Origin: Propionibacteriaceae bacterium
GTDB taxonomy: Bacteria; Actinomycetota; Actinomycetes; Propionibacteriales; Propionibacteriaceae
NCBI GenBank assembly: GCA_031265875.1
Contig: JAISCA010000031.1
Location: forward strand, 100,322-164,321
Direction of reading: 5' to 3'
Length of the DNA stretch: 64,000 nt
The notes under the pieces are model-generated. The model was not told where the DNA came from. It did not search any database and saw only the letters and a list, made by a program, of their open reading frames with translations. Below are positions 48,781 to 58,665 of this stretch, piece after piece (positions within the stretch are counted from its first letter, which is position 1; every line of letters begins with the position of its first letter). The position numbers and the translations under genes are program-made.

Positions 48781-51663
48781 ATGCCTAGTTCGGACGCTTG
48801 GCCCTCAGTACCCGCCACTGGTGGCGGCTTCCAGCCTGGTCCGACCCCGCCGGACAAGTCGACGTCGACCCCGCCGCCCCAGTCCCAGCCCGGAGCCCAG
48901 CCGCCCCCACCCGGCACTCAGCCGCCTTGGCCCGGCGCCGCTCCGGCTGGACCAGCCGGACCCAGCCAGCCGCCCCCCGGTCCAGCCCCAGCGCCCTACG
49001 GCCCAGCCCAACCGTCATACGCTCCCCCCGCCGCGCCGGCTGGACCAGCTCAGCCAGCCCGACCGCCCTACGCCCCCACCGCCACAGCGCCACCGCCGTA
49101 CGCGCCCTCGGCTCCAGGGCCGGTCCCACCGGCTGCCTCCCCATCGCTGGCCGCCCCTGGCCAGGGGCCGTATCCTCCCGCCTCGTCGTCGCGCCCACCC
49201 GCCCCGGCCGGTCAACCTGGCCCGTCTCAGTTCCCAGCCGGCCCGACCGGCGCCCCGCCCCACGCTCCAGCGGGACAGCCGGGCGCCGCCCCCTCCGCGC
49301 CAACGGGACAACCCGGTCCCACGCCCTACGCTCCGCCCGGACGACCCGTCACCCCCTCCGCGCCAGCGGGGCGACCGAGTTCCTCTCCCTACGCCCCGGG
49401 ACCACCGGGCGCCACGCCTTACCCACCGCCTGGCCCGGCCGGAGCCACCCCACCAACCGGGTTGGGAACGTATGCCAGGGTCGAGACGCGTGTCGCCCCG
49501 GCCCCAGCCGGAACCCTGCCCCCAGCGGCCCCCGGTCGGCCCAACGCCTCCGCCGTGCCACCCACTCCGCCGTCCGGCCCAGCGGGTTCCGCCGGCCCCT
49601 GGCCACCGCCGACCGCCTCGCCCCAGCCGCCCTCGGCTCAGCCGCCGCAGCCGGTCTCGACTCCTCGGTTCGCCATCACCGGCCAACCACCGCTCAATCC
49701 GCCGGTCCCCCCGGCCGCCCCCGCCGCCGGCGCGGCGCCGTACGTCCAGTCGGGTACCGCCCCCGCTGGGCCGCCGCCCCGGCCACCCGCCCCAGCCCAG
49801 AGCGCGCCATACCCACCGACCCGGCCGCCGGCCCCAGGCCGCCAGCCGTACGCCCCCGCCACCAGCCCGACCGGGGCCGGGGGGCCAGGTCAAACGTTCT
49901 CCCAGCCCCGGCCACCCGCCAACGCCTCGCCCCGGCCGCCCGCCGCCGCAGCCAGTCAAGCCTTCCCGCCACCCCGGCCGACCACCGGCGCCCCGGCCCC
50001 GGGAAGCCAGCCGTACCCGCCGCCCCGACTCCAGGCCACCGCTCCGACTGGATCGGTCGGGCCTAGGCCCTCCTTCCCGCCGCCCCCCGCCCCAGCCGCG
50101 CCTGGGGCCAGGCCGACCGGCGCCAGCCACGCCTCACCCCCCTCTCGACCGGCCACCGTCCGGCCGCCGTCAAGCGGCCAGCAATACCCGCCGCCGCGAC
50201 CCTCGTCGGCCGCGCCGCAATACCCACCCCCTAGGCCCGCGGCCGCGCCGGCCCAGCCCACTGTCCCACCCCACCGGCCGGGCTACCCGCCGACCGGCGG
50301 CGCCCAGCTGAGCGCCGGGCCGCGCCCGACCGCGCCGGCCTATCCCCCGTCCGGCGCCCGTCCCACCGGACCGACCTACCCACCGCCTCGACCGGTCGCT
50401 CCGCTCGGGCCCAGCCAGACCTGGAACCCAGCGACGGGGCGCGCCTCCTTCGGTTACAACGCCAGCCTGAACGCTTGGCGGCCACCTACGGCCAGCTTCG
50501 GGCAGACCCCCCTGGGGACGGCCCGGCCGGCTTGGCAACCACCGGTCGGATCGCCCTACCAAGCCGCCCCCAACGCCGCCTGGGCCCCCCGTTGGGCCCC
50601 ACCCAGCGGCCAGCCCTGGGGGACGCCGCCGGTCTCGCCGCCGGGCCAGCCTTGGGGGCCGCCGACCGGCCAGCCGGCCGGCTATCCCACCGGCTACCCC
50701 GTGCCTTGGGCGCCGCCGCCCAGCGCCAAACCCAAATCGAGCCGGGCCGTCATCCTGGTCTTCCTGGCCGCCTTGGTCTTCCTCGGGCCGACCATCCTGG
50801 GCGCCCTGGGCCAAGCCTTCGAGACCCCGATCAAGCCAACTCCCCAGCCGGCGCCGACCCAGCCGAACCTTCCCACCGGGCCGAGCGATCCCACCACCAA
50901 CCCCGCCCCGACCGGCCTGCCCTCCCTGCCCCAGCCCCGCAACCAGCAGGAGCAGGAGATGTACCTCTACGACAATCCCATTTACGACCAAGTGATAGCC
51001 GACTCGGTCAATTGCTCGTTGGGCCAGATCGATCTGCCCTCGGCCTCCCGCCAAGAGGTCGAGGCCTACATGAACAACTTCGTGTCCTGTCTGATGGAGA
51101 CCTGGTCCGAGCCGCTGAGCCGGGCCGGCTTCGTCATGCCCCAGCCGTATGTCACGGTCTACACCGAATCGATCAAGACCAAGTGCGGCAAGTTGCCGAT
51201 GGAGAACGCGGTCTACTGCTCGGCCGACCAGCAGATCTATTACGCCCTCGACCTGACTCAGGCCCTGCCCCGGTCGTTGCAAGACTCCCGTTTCATGGCC
51301 GAGTCCATCATCGCGCACGAGTTCGGGCACGCCGTCCAAGCCCGCACCGGCATCCTGGTGTCCGAGATGCTGATCGAGGAAGACGCCAGCGACGAGGCCG
51401 AAGCCAATCAGTGGAGCCGCCGGACCGAGTTGCAAGCCGATTGCTTCGCCGGTCTCTTCCTGCGGGCGGTGGCTCAGTCGACCCAGATGACGCCGGAGGA
51501 GGACGACTCCATCCGCCGTCTCTTCGGGTCCCTGGGCGACAGCCAACCCGGCTCCGACCACGGCAGCTCGGCCAACCGCCAGAATTGGGTCTCAGCCGGT
51601 CTGGGCTCCAACACCCCCGGCTCCTGCCGTACCTTCACCGCCTCGGCCGCCGAAGTCGAGTAG
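48781..51663 (+). CDS. Proline-rich membrane protein with neutral zinc metallopeptidase domain
   Basis: 960 residues. Residues about 1-650 are a low-complexity cytoplasmic region of Pro, Ala, Gly, Gln, Ser and Tyr (PYAPP, YPPPRP-like units). One membrane helix follows (RAVILVFLAALVFLGPTILGAL), then a Pro/Thr linker and an extracytoplasmic YpfJ/zinc-peptidase-type domain with AESIIAHEFGHAVQ (HExxH) and NQWSRRTELQADCFAG (downstream Glu ligand), as in PF04228. The -10-like TATCCT (48768-48773) ends 7 nt before the ATG. The frame is open far upstream, antisense to DUF2207, but only from 48781 does it look coding. Confidence 0.85.
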   Translation: MPSSDAWPSVPATGGGFQPGPTPPDKSTSTPPPQSQPGAQPPPPGTQPPWPGAAPAGPAGPSQPPPGPAPAPYGPAQPSYAPPAAPAGPAQPARPPYAPTATAPPPYAPSAPGPVPPAASPSLAAPGQGPYPPASSSRPPAPAGQPGPSQFPAGPTGAPPHAPAGQPGAAPSAPTGQPGPTPYAPPGRPVTPSAPAGRPSSSPYAPGPPGATPYPPPGPAGATPPTGLGTYARVETRVAPAPAGTLPPAAPGRPNASAVPPTPPSGPAGSAGPWPPPTASPQPPSAQPPQPVSTPRFAITGQPPLNPPVPPAAPAAGAAPYVQSGTAPAGPPPRPPAPAQSAPYPPTRPPAPGRQPYAPATSPTGAGGPGQTFSQPRPPANASPRPPAAAASQAFPPPRPTTGAPAPGSQPYPPPRLQATAPTGSVGPRPSFPPPPAPAAPGARPTGASHASPPSRPATVRPPSSGQQYPPPRPSSAAPQYPPPRPAAAPAQPTVPPHRPGYPPTGGAQLSAGPRPTAPAYPPSGARPTGPTYPPPRPVAPLGPSQTWNPATGRASFGYNASLNAWRPPTASFGQTPLGTARPAWQPPVGSPYQAAPNAAWAPRWAPPSGQPWGTPPVSPPGQPWGPPTGQPAGYPTGYPVPWAPPPSAKPKSSRAVILVFLAALVFLGPTILGALGQAFETPIKPTPQPAPTQPNLPTGPSDPTTNPAPTGLPSLPQPRNQQEQEMYLYDNPIYDQVIADSVNCSLGQIDLPSASRQEVEAYMNNFVSCLMETWSEPLSRAGFVMPQPYVTVYTESIKTKCGKLPMENAVYCSADQQIYYALDLTQALPRSLQDSRFMAESIIAHEFGHAVQARTGILVSEMLIEEDASDEAEANQWSRRTELQADCFAGLFLRAVAQSTQMTPEEDDSIRRLFGSLGDSQPGSDHGSSANRQNWVSAGLGSNTPGSCRTFTASAAEVE

Positions 51664-51676
51664 AGCCCCAGCCGGC

Positions 51677-52996
51677 TCAGGCTGGTCTCAGCACGACTGT
51701 GGCCAGAGCCGCCAAGCCCTCGCCCCGCCCGCTGAAACCGAGACCGTCGGTGGTGGTGGCCGAGATCGACACCGGCGCCGCCACCGCCTCGGACAACCCG
51801 GCCTCGGCCTCGGCCCGACGGGGGGCCAGACGGGGTCGCGGACCGATCACTTGGATGGCGACATGGTCGATGGCGAAACCGGCCGCTCTGACCCGGCGGG
51901 CCGTCTCCGCCAGCAGGGTCCGGCCCGAGGCCCCGGCCCAACGCGGGTCGGTCAAGCCGAAGATCGAGCCTAAATCACCCAGGCCGGCGGCCCCGAGCAG
52001 GGCGTCGCAAGCGGCGTGAGCGGCCACGTCACCGTCTGAGTGGCCCTCCAGACCGGCCGGCTCGTCGGGGAAGGACAGACCGGCCAGCCAGAGCGGACGG
52101 CCCGCCTGTAGTCGATGGGCGTCGAAGCCGATGCCGGTCCTGAGGCCACCGGTCGGACTCGGCCGGCCGGCTGGGCCGGACTCGGCCGGTGGCGGCGGAA
52201 CGGATCCATCGGTCATGGTGGTCCCCTGAATCTGAGCGGACGTTAGAACGGAGACAGACGGCGGCGGAACGGCTGGCGGTACGGGAACGGCGGTCTCCCC
52301 CAGGGCGGCTGACTGAGCGGCGGCCAATTGGGCTTCGGCCCAGCGCAGGTCGAGCGGCTGGGTGATCTTGCCGGCCGCCGGATCGCCCTCGACCAGGACC
52401 ACCGGGTGGCCGGCCGCCTCCATGACGGTGGCGTCGTCGGTGAAGTCGCTCCCGACGGCCTGGTCGTGGGCGGCTTTGAGAGGAGCGGCGGCGAAACCCT
52501 GCGGGGTCTGGACCCGCCGCAGGTCCCCCCGTTCGACCGGCCAGGAGGTGGCGGGCGTGTCGGCGGCGACCTGCCGCATCGAATCGACCGCCGGCAACAC
52601 CGGCACCACCGCCACGGCCCCGGCCCTGACCGCCGCGATGACGCGGGCCATGACGGCCACCGGGGTCAACGGCCGGGCGGCGTCGTGGACCAAGACGACT
52701 TCGACCGTGGGCCCCAATTGGGCCAACCCGCAACGCACCGAGTCGGGCCGCTGGTCGCCGCCGGCCACCACCGTGACCCGGTCGGACCAGTCCGCCAGTC
52801 GGGCCCGGAAACGGTCGACCGCTTCCGGCGGGGCCACCACCACGACCTGATCGGAACCGGCCGCCAAAGCCGTCTCGACCGACCACGCCACCATCGGCCG
52901 ACCGCCCAGGTCGATCTCGGCCTTGGGCTGGGCGGCTCCCAAGCGGGAGCCAGAACCGGCCGCCACCACGATGGTGACGACCGGTCCGTCGATCAT
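51677..52996 (-). CDS. ispDF: Bifunctional MEP-pathway enzyme IspD/IspF
   Basis: 439 residues catalysing steps 3 and 5 of isoprenoid precursor synthesis. N-terminal Isp[24 protein letters not shown] (CTP loop), [31 protein letters not shown] Pro-rich linker (about 235-285) leads to Isp[10 protein letters not shown] (zinc D-x-H), [29 protein letters not shown], and [19 protein letters not shown]. Fusion is known in some bacteria. CarD lies 37 bp upstream, as in many actinobacteria. Confidence 0.95.
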   Translation of the reverse strand: MIDGPVVTIVVAAGSGSRLGAAQPKAEIDLGGRPMVAWSVETALAAGSDQVVVVAPPEAVDRFRARLADWSDRVTVVAGGDQRPDSVRCGLAQLGPTVEVVLVHDAARPLTPVAVMARVIAAVRAGAVAVVPVLPAVDSMRQVAADTPATSWPVERGDLRRVQTPQGFAAAPLKAAHDQAVGSDFTDDATVMEAAGHPVVLVEGDPAAGKITQPLDLRWAEAQLAAAQSAALGETAVPVPPAVPPPSVSVLTSAQIQGTTMTDGSVPPPPAESGPAGRPSPTGGLRTGIGFDAHRLQAGRPLWLAGLSFPDEPAGLEGHSDGDVAAHAACDALLGAAGLGDLGSIFGLTDPRWAGASGRTLLAETARRVRAAGFAIDHVAIQVIGPRPRLAPRRAEAEAGLSEAVAAPVSISATTTDGLGFSGRGEGLAALATVVLRPA

Positions 52997-53033
52997 TTGG
53001 GTCTCAGTCCTAGGGGGCGCGTCTGGGCCCGGC

Positions 53034-53519
53034 TCAGGAGGCTAGGACCTCGTCCAACATGGACTCGGCCTTCTCCTCGTCGACGCGCTCGGCCAGAGCC
53101 AGTTCGGCGATCAAATTCTGCCGCGCCTTGGCCAGCATCCGCTTCTCGCCGGCCGACAAGCCCCGGTCCCGTTCCCGCCGCCAGAGGTCGCGCACCACTT
53201 CGGCCACCTTGAGGACATTGCCGGAGTGCAGTTTCTCCAGGTTGGCCTTGAACCGGCGCGACCAGTTGGTCGGCTCTTCGGCGCAGGGGGTGCGCAAGAC
53301 GGAGAAGACCCGCTCCAGACCATCGGCGTCCACCACGTCACGCACGCCGACCAGGTCGAGATTGCAAGCTGGGACTCGTACGACTAGGTCGGTCTGGCCC
53401 ACGATGCGCAAGACTAGATACAGCCTGTCCTCGCCTTTGATGGTCCGCGTCTCGATGTCCTCGATCACAGCGGCCCCATGATTGGGATATACGACTGTTT
53501 CTCCGATTGCGAAGGCCAT
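53034..53519 (-). CDS. carD: CarD family RNA-polymerase-binding regulator
   Basis: 161 residues. Binds the RNA polymerase beta subunit and stabilises open complexes, notably at rRNA promoters. N-terminal Tudor-like domain [23 protein letters not shown], then helical C-terminal domain with [31 protein letters not shown], holding the conserved Trp-region used for DNA. AGGGGATCCCCT palindrome directly before the ATG includes the ribosome site. Upstream of ispDF on the same strand. Confidence 0.96.
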   Translation of the reverse strand: MAFAIGETVVYPNHGAAVIEDIETRTIKGEDRLYLVLRIVGQTDLVVRVPACNLDLVGVRDVVDADGLERVFSVLRTPCAEEPTNWSRRFKANLEKLHSGNVLKVAEVVRDLWRRERDRGLSAGEKRMLAKARQNLIAELALAERVDEEKAESMLDEVLAS

Positions 53520-53656
53520 TAGGGGATCCCCTTTCCAGCAGCTATCTTACCACGGCGCCCAAGCTTGCCCATCCCCTAAGGGATACCCTGACAGGGTCAG
53601 CATCAGGCCTAGCCACAGCCCCATACCAGGCCCCTCCAAACCAATCGGCCTTGGTC

Positions 53657-54406
53657 TCAGAGGGAGCTCATGGGACCCCGGTGAACCTTGTGGTTGGCGG
53701 CCTGGGCCAGCGGCCGGATGACCAAGCGGTCGATGTTGACGTGGGCCGGCCGACTGGCCATCCAAGCGATGGCCGAGGCCACGTCCTGGGCCACCAGGGG
53801 CTGGTCCACGCCGGCGTAGACGGCGTCGGCGCGGGCCTGGTCGCCGCCGAAGCGAACCAAGGAGAACTCCTCGGTCCGCACCATGCCGGGGGAGATCTCG
53901 CAGACCCGGACCGGTTCCCCGTTCAGCTCCAGCCGCAGCGCCCCGGCCAGCCAGCGGGCGGCCGCCTTGATCCCGCAGTAGCCTCCGCCGCCCTCGTACG
54001 GGGCCTCGGCCGCGGTCGAGGTGACGAAGACGACAGTCCCGGCGGCGGACCGTAAAGCTGGCAATAGAGCTTGAGTGACGCGGGCCGCCGTCATGACGTT
54101 GAGTTGGTACATCCGGTCCCAATCGTCCAAATCGGTCTGGGCCAACGGCTCCTGGCCCAGGGCGCCACCGGCGTTGTTGACCAACAGGTCGAGGCGTGGC
54201 CCGACCGCCGCCGCCAGCGCCTGAACCTGGGCCGGATCGCTGGCGTCACAGGTCACGGCCCGGCCGCCGATCTGGCCGGCCAAGGCCTCGATCCGGTCCG
54301 TCCGCCGGGCCACGCAGATAACCTCGTAGTCCTCGGCCAAGGTTCGGGCGGTGGCCGCGCCGATGCCGGACGAGGCCCCTGTCACAACTGCTATACGAGA
54401 AGTCAT
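53657..54406 (-). CDS. Short-chain dehydrogenase/reductase
   Basis: 249 residues, NAD(P)-dependent oxidoreductase. Cofactor motif TGASSGIG, LVNNAGG, catalytic Ser in VTSTAAEAPYEG and Y-x-x-x-K in GGYCGIKAAARWL; ISPGMVRTEEF follows. ARRTDR after beta-2 (two Arg) suggests NADP. The cluster resembles YdfG/serine-dehydrogenase-type SDRs. Substrate unknown. A 137-bp gap and a divergent direction separate it from the CarD promoter side. Confidence 0.9.
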   Translation of the reverse strand: MTSRIAVVTGASSGIGAATARTLAEDYEVICVARRTDRIEALAGQIGGRAVTCDASDPAQVQALAAAVGPRLDLLVNNAGGALGQEPLAQTDLDDWDRMYQLNVMTAARVTQALLPALRSAAGTVVFVTSTAAEAPYEGGGGYCGIKAAARWLAGALRLELNGEPVRVCEISPGMVRTEEFSLVRFGGDQARADAVYAGVDQPLVAQDVASAIAWMASRPAHVNIDRLVIRPLAQAANHKVHRGPMSSL

Positions 54407-54664
54407 GGGCCGTTTCTAGCACCTAAGTGTCCTGCGACGGAAGTTCGCCGCGGAAGTGAACGCCAGACGGTACCCCTGGCGGCGTTGGCGAAAGCGGCGG
54501 AGCCGGCCTTCCCGACCCTGGAGGCCGACGGCTGGCCGCCAGTCACCTCGACCGGCCCGCCGTCCTCTCACGGCCAGGCCACCCAGGCCTGGCCCCGGTC
54601 CAGTTCCGCCGCTCCACGCCAACGTCGTCCGAGCTGATTTGGCGGCCCTGTCTATTCTGGCCCC

Positions 54665-55303
54665 ATGGTCTGTCCCCCTGTTGTGCCGCCCTTGTCCTGG
54701 CTCGACCCGCCGGGCGGGCCGGAGCCGCCACCGGTCGAGCGAGCCGTTCCGGGTGACGCCTGGGCCCTGGCCGAGTTGGCCGCCGCCACCTTCCCCCTGT
54801 CCTGTCCGCCCGAGGTCCAGCCCGAGGAGATCGCGTACCACGTCGCCCACCAGTTCCACCCGACGCGGGTGGCCGGTTGGCTGACCGACCCCCTGGTGGT
54901 GGTCCACGTCGGCCGGGCGGAGACCGGCCTGGCCGGCTACAGCCGCCTCAGCTTCGATCCGGCCGAGGTCGAGCCCGCCATCTGGCCGCAACTGACCCTG
55001 AGACCGACCTGTCAATTGTCCAAGTGCTACGTCCGGCCCGAGTGGCAAGGCTCGGGCTTGGCCGACCAGCTGATGGCGGCGGCCTTGACGGCCGGTCGGC
55101 AGCGCAGCGCCCGCGGCGCCTGGCTGGGCGTCAACCCGGCCAATCTCCAGGCCCGCACCTTCTACGGCCGGCACGGCTTCCGCGACGTCGGCTGGCGCCA
55201 TTTCGAGGTCGGCGGACGTCTCTTCACCGACTGCCTGATGGAACGCGCCTTGGCCGAGCCGGTGGTCGTCCGCCGGCCCGGCCCGGCCGGGTCTGGAGTC
55301 TGA
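54665..55303 (+). CDS. GNAT family N-acetyltransferase
   Basis: 212 residues. The acetyl-CoA fold is recognisable: VERAVPGDAWALAELAAATF, then LSKCYVRPEWQGSGLADQLMAAAL (motif A, with Q-G-S-G-L-A) and GVNPANLQARTFYGRHGFRDVGWRHF (motif B, Y-x-R-x-G-F). A proline-rich N-terminal 25 residues precede it. TATTCT (54653-54658) ends 6 nt before the ATG, so it is probably leaderless. The acceptor is unknown. It lies 30 bp upstream of gpmA. Confidence 0.85.
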   Translation: MVCPPVVPPLSWLDPPGGPEPPPVERAVPGDAWALAELAAATFPLSCPPEVQPEEIAYHVAHQFHPTRVAGWLTDPLVVVHVGRAETGLAGYSRLSFDPAEVEPAIWPQLTLRPTCQLSKCYVRPEWQGSGLADQLMAAALTAGRQRSARGAWLGVNPANLQARTFYGRHGFRDVGWRHFEVGGRLFTDCLMERALAEPVVVRRPGPAGSGV

Positions 55304-55333
55304 CCGCCCGCCAGGCCAGATAGGCTGACTGCC

Positions 55334-56083
55334 ATGACCGCCAAGTTGATCTTGCTCCGCCACGGCGAGAGCGAATGGAACGCCAAGAACTTGTTCACCG
55401 GTTGGGTCGATGTGGACATCAACGCCAAGGGCGTGGCCGAGGCCAAGCGGGGGGCCGAGCTGCTCCTGCGCGAGGGCCTGGCCCCGGATGTGCTCCACAC
55501 TTCGGTGCTGCGCCGGGCCATCCACACCGCCTATCTGGCCCTCGACGGCTGTGACCGGCACTGGATCCCGGTGCGCCGCCACTGGCGCCTGAACGAGCGT
55601 CACTACGGCGCCCTACAGGGCAAGGACAAGGCTCAGACGCTGGCCCAGTTCGGCGAGCAGCAGTTCATGCTGTGGCGGCGCAGCTACGACACTCCGCCAC
55701 CGGAGCTCGAGCTGGACGACCAGTTCTCGCAGTTCCACGATCCCCGTTACGCCGCCCTGCCGTCCGAGGCCCGGCCTCGCACGGAGTGCCTGAAAGACGT
55801 GGTCGTGCGCCTGCTGCCGTATTGGTACGACCAGATCGTGCCCGATCTGAGGGCCGGTGCGACCGTGCTAGTGGCCGCTCACGGCAATTCGCTGCGCGCC
55901 TTGGTCAAGCACCTCGACGGCATCTCGGACGCCGACATCGCCGGGCTCAACATTCCCACTGGCATCCCGCTGCTGTACGAACTGGACGCCGACTTGGCCC
56001 CCGTCGTGGCCGGCGGTCGCTACCTCGACCCCGAGGCCGCCGCCGCCTCGATCGAAGCGGTCAAGAACCAGGGTAAAAAGTAG
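55334..56083 (+). CDS. gpmA: 2,3-bisphosphoglycerate-dependent phosphoglycerate mutase
   Basis: Interconverts 3- and 2-phosphoglycerate in glycolysis. 249 residues. [21 protein letters not shown] (phospho-His), [35 protein letters not shown], and [17 protein letters not shown] (second His). TAGGCT (55321-55326) ends 7 nt before the ATG: leaderless. It converges on the SGNH esterase gene with a 23-bp overlap of the 3' ends. Confidence 0.97.
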   Translation: MTAKLILLRHGESEWNAKNLFTGWVDVDINAKGVAEAKRGAELLLREGLAPDVLHTSVLRRAIHTAYLALDGCDRHWIPVRRHWRLNERHYGALQGKDKAQTLAQFGEQQFMLWRRSYDTPPPELELDDQFSQFHDPRYAALPSEARPRTECLKDVVVRLLPYWYDQIVPDLRAGATVLVAAHGNSLRALVKHLDGISDADIAGLNIPTGIPLLYELDADLAPVVAGGRYLDPEAAAASIEAVKNQGKK

Positions 56084-56888
56084 AGCTCAGGTCTTCCACT
56101 GGTTGGAGGGTCAAGCGTTTGCCCACCCGGCCGTCGCCGGAGGAGCGGCCGGTCAGGCGGCGGCCCAGCCAGGGCAGGAGGAAGATCTTGCCCCAGTGGG
56201 CGACCCCGAGGCCTTGGCGGAGCAGATTAGGTTTGGGCTGGGGGTCGAGCGGGCGACGGTAGGCCGGATCGACCGGGCAGCCCAAGGCGGCCAGGGCGTG
56301 TTCGGCCATGCGTTGGTGGCCCAGACTGGTCAGGTGGATGCGGTCGTCGGCCCACATCCTGGTGTCGTGCAAGGCCTGGAAGTTCCAGACGTCGACCACG
56401 TAGCAGTCGTGCCGGCGGGCGACCTCCCACAAGCGTTCCGTGAACTGGCCGCTGCGCGGAGCCGTCCAACCCAGCAAGGCCGAGTCGGAGGTGTTGTAGG
56501 CGGTGGCCAGGAGCACGTCGCAACCGGCTCGGCGCAACCGGGCCACGCCGGAGTCCAAGCGATCCGCCAGGTCGTCCAAGTCGACCCGGGGGCGTAACGA
56601 GTCATTGCCGCCAGCCCACAGGCTGACCAGATCGGGGCTCAGGGCTAGGGCCTGATCGATCTGACGGCCGCAGACGTCGGCCAACAGGCGTCCGCGCACG
56701 GCCAAGTTGGCGTAGGCGAAAGGCTCACCGGCGGTCTCGGCCCGCTGGGCCAGCTTGACGGCCAGCCGATCGGCCCAGCCGTGCCAACGGTCCCGCTGGC
56801 CCGGCACGGCGTCGGCCAGGCCCTCGGTCAGGGAGTCGCCCAGGGCGACGTAACGAGACCACAGCTTCGGATCGGTCGCAACAGTCAT
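56061..56888 (-). CDS. SGNH/GDSL esterase
   Basis: 275 residues, cytoplasmic (no signal peptide). Block [16 protein letters not shown] (nucleophile Ser), Gly in NLAVRGRLL, block [14 protein letters not shown] (Asn), and block [21 protein letters not shown] (D-x-x-H). A C-terminal basic extension of about 60 residues is not part of the fold. Substrate unknown. AGGAGATAACC precedes the ATG. Confidence 0.92.
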   Translation of the reverse strand: MTVATDPKLWSRYVALGDSLTEGLADAVPGQRDRWHGWADRLAVKLAQRAETAGEPFAYANLAVRGRLLADVCGRQIDQALALSPDLVSLWAGGNDSLRPRVDLDDLADRLDSGVARLRRAGCDVLLATAYNTSDSALLGWTAPRSGQFTERLWEVARRHDCYVVDVWNFQALHDTRMWADDRIHLTSLGHQRMAEHALAALGCPVDPAYRRPLDPQPKPNLLRQGLGVAHWGKIFLLPWLGRRLTGRSSGDGRVGKRLTLQPVEDLSSTFYPGS

Positions 56889-56948
56889 CGGTTATCTCCT
56901 CGGAGGCGCCATTCTGCCACCATTGGAACGACCGCTCGGCCCGTTCCG

Positions 56949-57101
56949 TCAGCGATAGTCGCGGTAGAGCGCCACCAAGGCGTACTGGTTGTCTTCCATG
57001 GCGGACACATTGACGACCTGCCAGCCCTCGGCCAGCCGCTGGTTGACGGTATCGTTGGCCGCTTTCAGTTTCTTATTGGTCCAGATCGACAGTTTGATCA
57101 T
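56949..57101 (-). CDS. Small DUF4177-like protein
   Basis: 50 residues: MIKLSIWTNKKLKAANDTVN ... LAEGWQVVNVSAMED ... YALVALYR. Pattern (helix, then GWQVVNV, then a strand with AxxxR) is similar to the 56-residue protein at 7360. Starts ATG 57101 (57131 also possible), GAGAG 8 nt upstream. Function unknown. Confidence 0.6.
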   Translation of the reverse strand: MIKLSIWTNKKLKAANDTVNQRLAEGWQVVNVSAMEDNQYALVALYRDYR

Positions 57102-57598
57102 TTCGAACTCTCTCACGGAGCCCTCCCTCATTGGAGTCACGAGTAATAGTGATATCAGAATAACAGCCGAACGGACGGCCCGCCGCCCAGCGATGTCCTT
57201 ATGCTCCGGTCGCCCTGGCGGGCGGCCGGATTCGAAAATTCTGCCGCAGATCCCTGCCGGGTCGGGACGGATGGTCGATCCAGCCCGCCGAGTCGCCTCC
57301 GGCGTCCCACCCGAGACTTCGGCCGGGTCCTGGCCACGCACTGGTGGTCGCAACTGCTCAATCGGAGGGGGCAGTCACGCGATTGAACAGTTACGACTGT
57401 TTCTTCGGCGTGTCGGACGTCGTAGGTGCTCTGTCAATCGGCGACGGGGCCGTACGCGATTGAACAGTTATGACACGACTGAGGCGAACGTCAAGCGCTC
57501 GCGCTTGTAAGTGAGCCGATTGAGCGTTTGAGACGCGAAGCGTCGATATCATGGATGCCAACCCTGGCCGAGCAGGGCGCTGAGAGAGGTTTCCGTCG
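57102..57598. repeat. 497-bp intergenic region with modular repeats
   Basis: Blocks of GTCGCAACTGCTCAATCG (57349-57366) and its inverse GCGATTGAACAGTTA (57375 and 57459), and CGGCGTGTCGGACGTC (57413-57428) with GTGCTCTGTCAATCGGCG. They lead into the covarying double-hairpin repeat (57473). The rest (57132-57340) shows only an AT-rich promoter-like pocket near 57140-57165. Confidence 0.7.
57473..57545 (+). repeat. Covarying double-hairpin repeat, copy 4
   Basis: CACGACTGAGGCGAACGTC, hairpin I AAGCGC-TC-GCGCTT (57492-57505), GAGCCGATTGAGCGTT, hairpin II GACGC-GAA-GCGTC (57531-57543). About 54 bp upstream of the DUF2510 gene. Confidence 0.82.
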
Positions 57599-58516
57599 AT
57601 GGCGAACCCACTTCCTGGGTGGTACCCCGATCCGGGCGGCCAGCCCGGCATGTTCCGCTATTGGACCGGTTCGGCCTGGTCGGAATCGCTCTCGCCCACC
57701 CCCCAGGCCCCGCCGCCACCCATCCGGCTGTCCAGCCAGGCCTCTCAGCCGGGCTACGGCTCCTACGGCGGTTACGGTGGCCAGACGCAGACGGTCGCCC
57801 CGGCCAAATCCAAGCGCTCGGCCGGTCCCATCCTGGGCCTGGTGGCGCTGGTCCTGGCCGTGGCTGTGGCGGTTTGGTACGTCCTGACTTACGTCGTGGG
57901 CGGCGACTCCGACGACGGTCCCAACGACACCCCGGCCGGCAACCCCACCACCACCGTCTGTCCACCCATGCCAGAAGAGCCCTTGCCGACCAAGGACCAC
58001 CCCAGCGACGGGCGGGTGCATGGCGGCCGGTTGTCCTATCCCACCCTGGGCTCGCCCTGGGACGGGGTCAAACCCGACGACCGTCTGCCCTTCGGGGCCG
58101 ACGTCTCCGAGCAGTCCTACACCGTCCACCCGTTCTACGCCGGCCTCAGCAGTTGGGTGGCTTCCGTCCTGGTGGGCGAGCTGCGGGCCGGCGACGGCTT
58201 CTACAGCCCGGAGGAAGGTTCCGAGATCGTCTTCCGCTGCATCAAGGGCACCTTCTACGGCGACGCCGAGGTCGAACAGCACGACATCCGCAATGAGGCC
58301 TTGACGCTGGACGGGTACGAGGGCTGGGTGGTCGAGACCAACCTGACCTTCGACATCCCCAACCTGCCGACCAAGAGCGAGTGGGTCGTCGTCATCATCG
58401 TCGCCACCTCGGCCGAGTCCGCCAGCATCTTCTACTCCTCGGTCCCAGAGGACTCCCCGGAGCAGATCTTCCACGACACCCGGTCAGCCATCGCCGAACT
58501 CCAGGTCGACCCCTGA
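57599..58516 (+). CDS. DUF2510 membrane protein
   Basis: 305 residues. N-terminal DUF2510 (PGWYPDPGGQPGMFRYWTGSAW), a Pro/Gly/Gln/Tyr linker, one membrane helix (AGPILGLVALVLAVAVAVWYVLTYV, about 80-104), and an extracytoplasmic C-terminal domain of about 190 residues without a recognised family. Typical actinobacterial membrane adaptor; role unknown. Confidence 0.78.
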   Translation: MANPLPGWYPDPGGQPGMFRYWTGSAWSESLSPTPQAPPPPIRLSSQASQPGYGSYGGYGGQTQTVAPAKSKRSAGPILGLVALVLAVAVAVWYVLTYVVGGDSDDGPNDTPAGNPTTTVCPPMPEEPLPTKDHPSDGRVHGGRLSYPTLGSPWDGVKPDDRLPFGADVSEQSYTVHPFYAGLSSWVASVLVGELRAGDGFYSPEEGSEIVFRCIKGTFYGDAEVEQHDIRNEALTLDGYEGWVVETNLTFDIPNLPTKSEWVVVIIVATSAESASIFYSSVPEDSPEQIFHDTRSAIAELQVDP

Positions 58517-58535
58517 CCGCTTAGTTCAGGTAGTG

Positions 58536-58565
58536 ACGACCGGGGGAAATCGTCTCCCCGGTCGT
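58536..58565. terminator. Hairpin after the DUF2510 gene
   Basis: ACGACCGGGG (58536-58545) pairs with CCCCGGTCGT (58556-58565). No T-run follows, so it may act as a weak terminator or a transcript end. Confidence 0.5.
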
Positions 58566-58665
58566 TCAGGGTCGTCGTAGTTCAATCCTCATCCTGCCCG
58601 CCGCGAGCGGCTGATAGAACGATCCCTAGGCCCGTAGCAGACCCTGTCAACAGGGGTTCGTCCTG

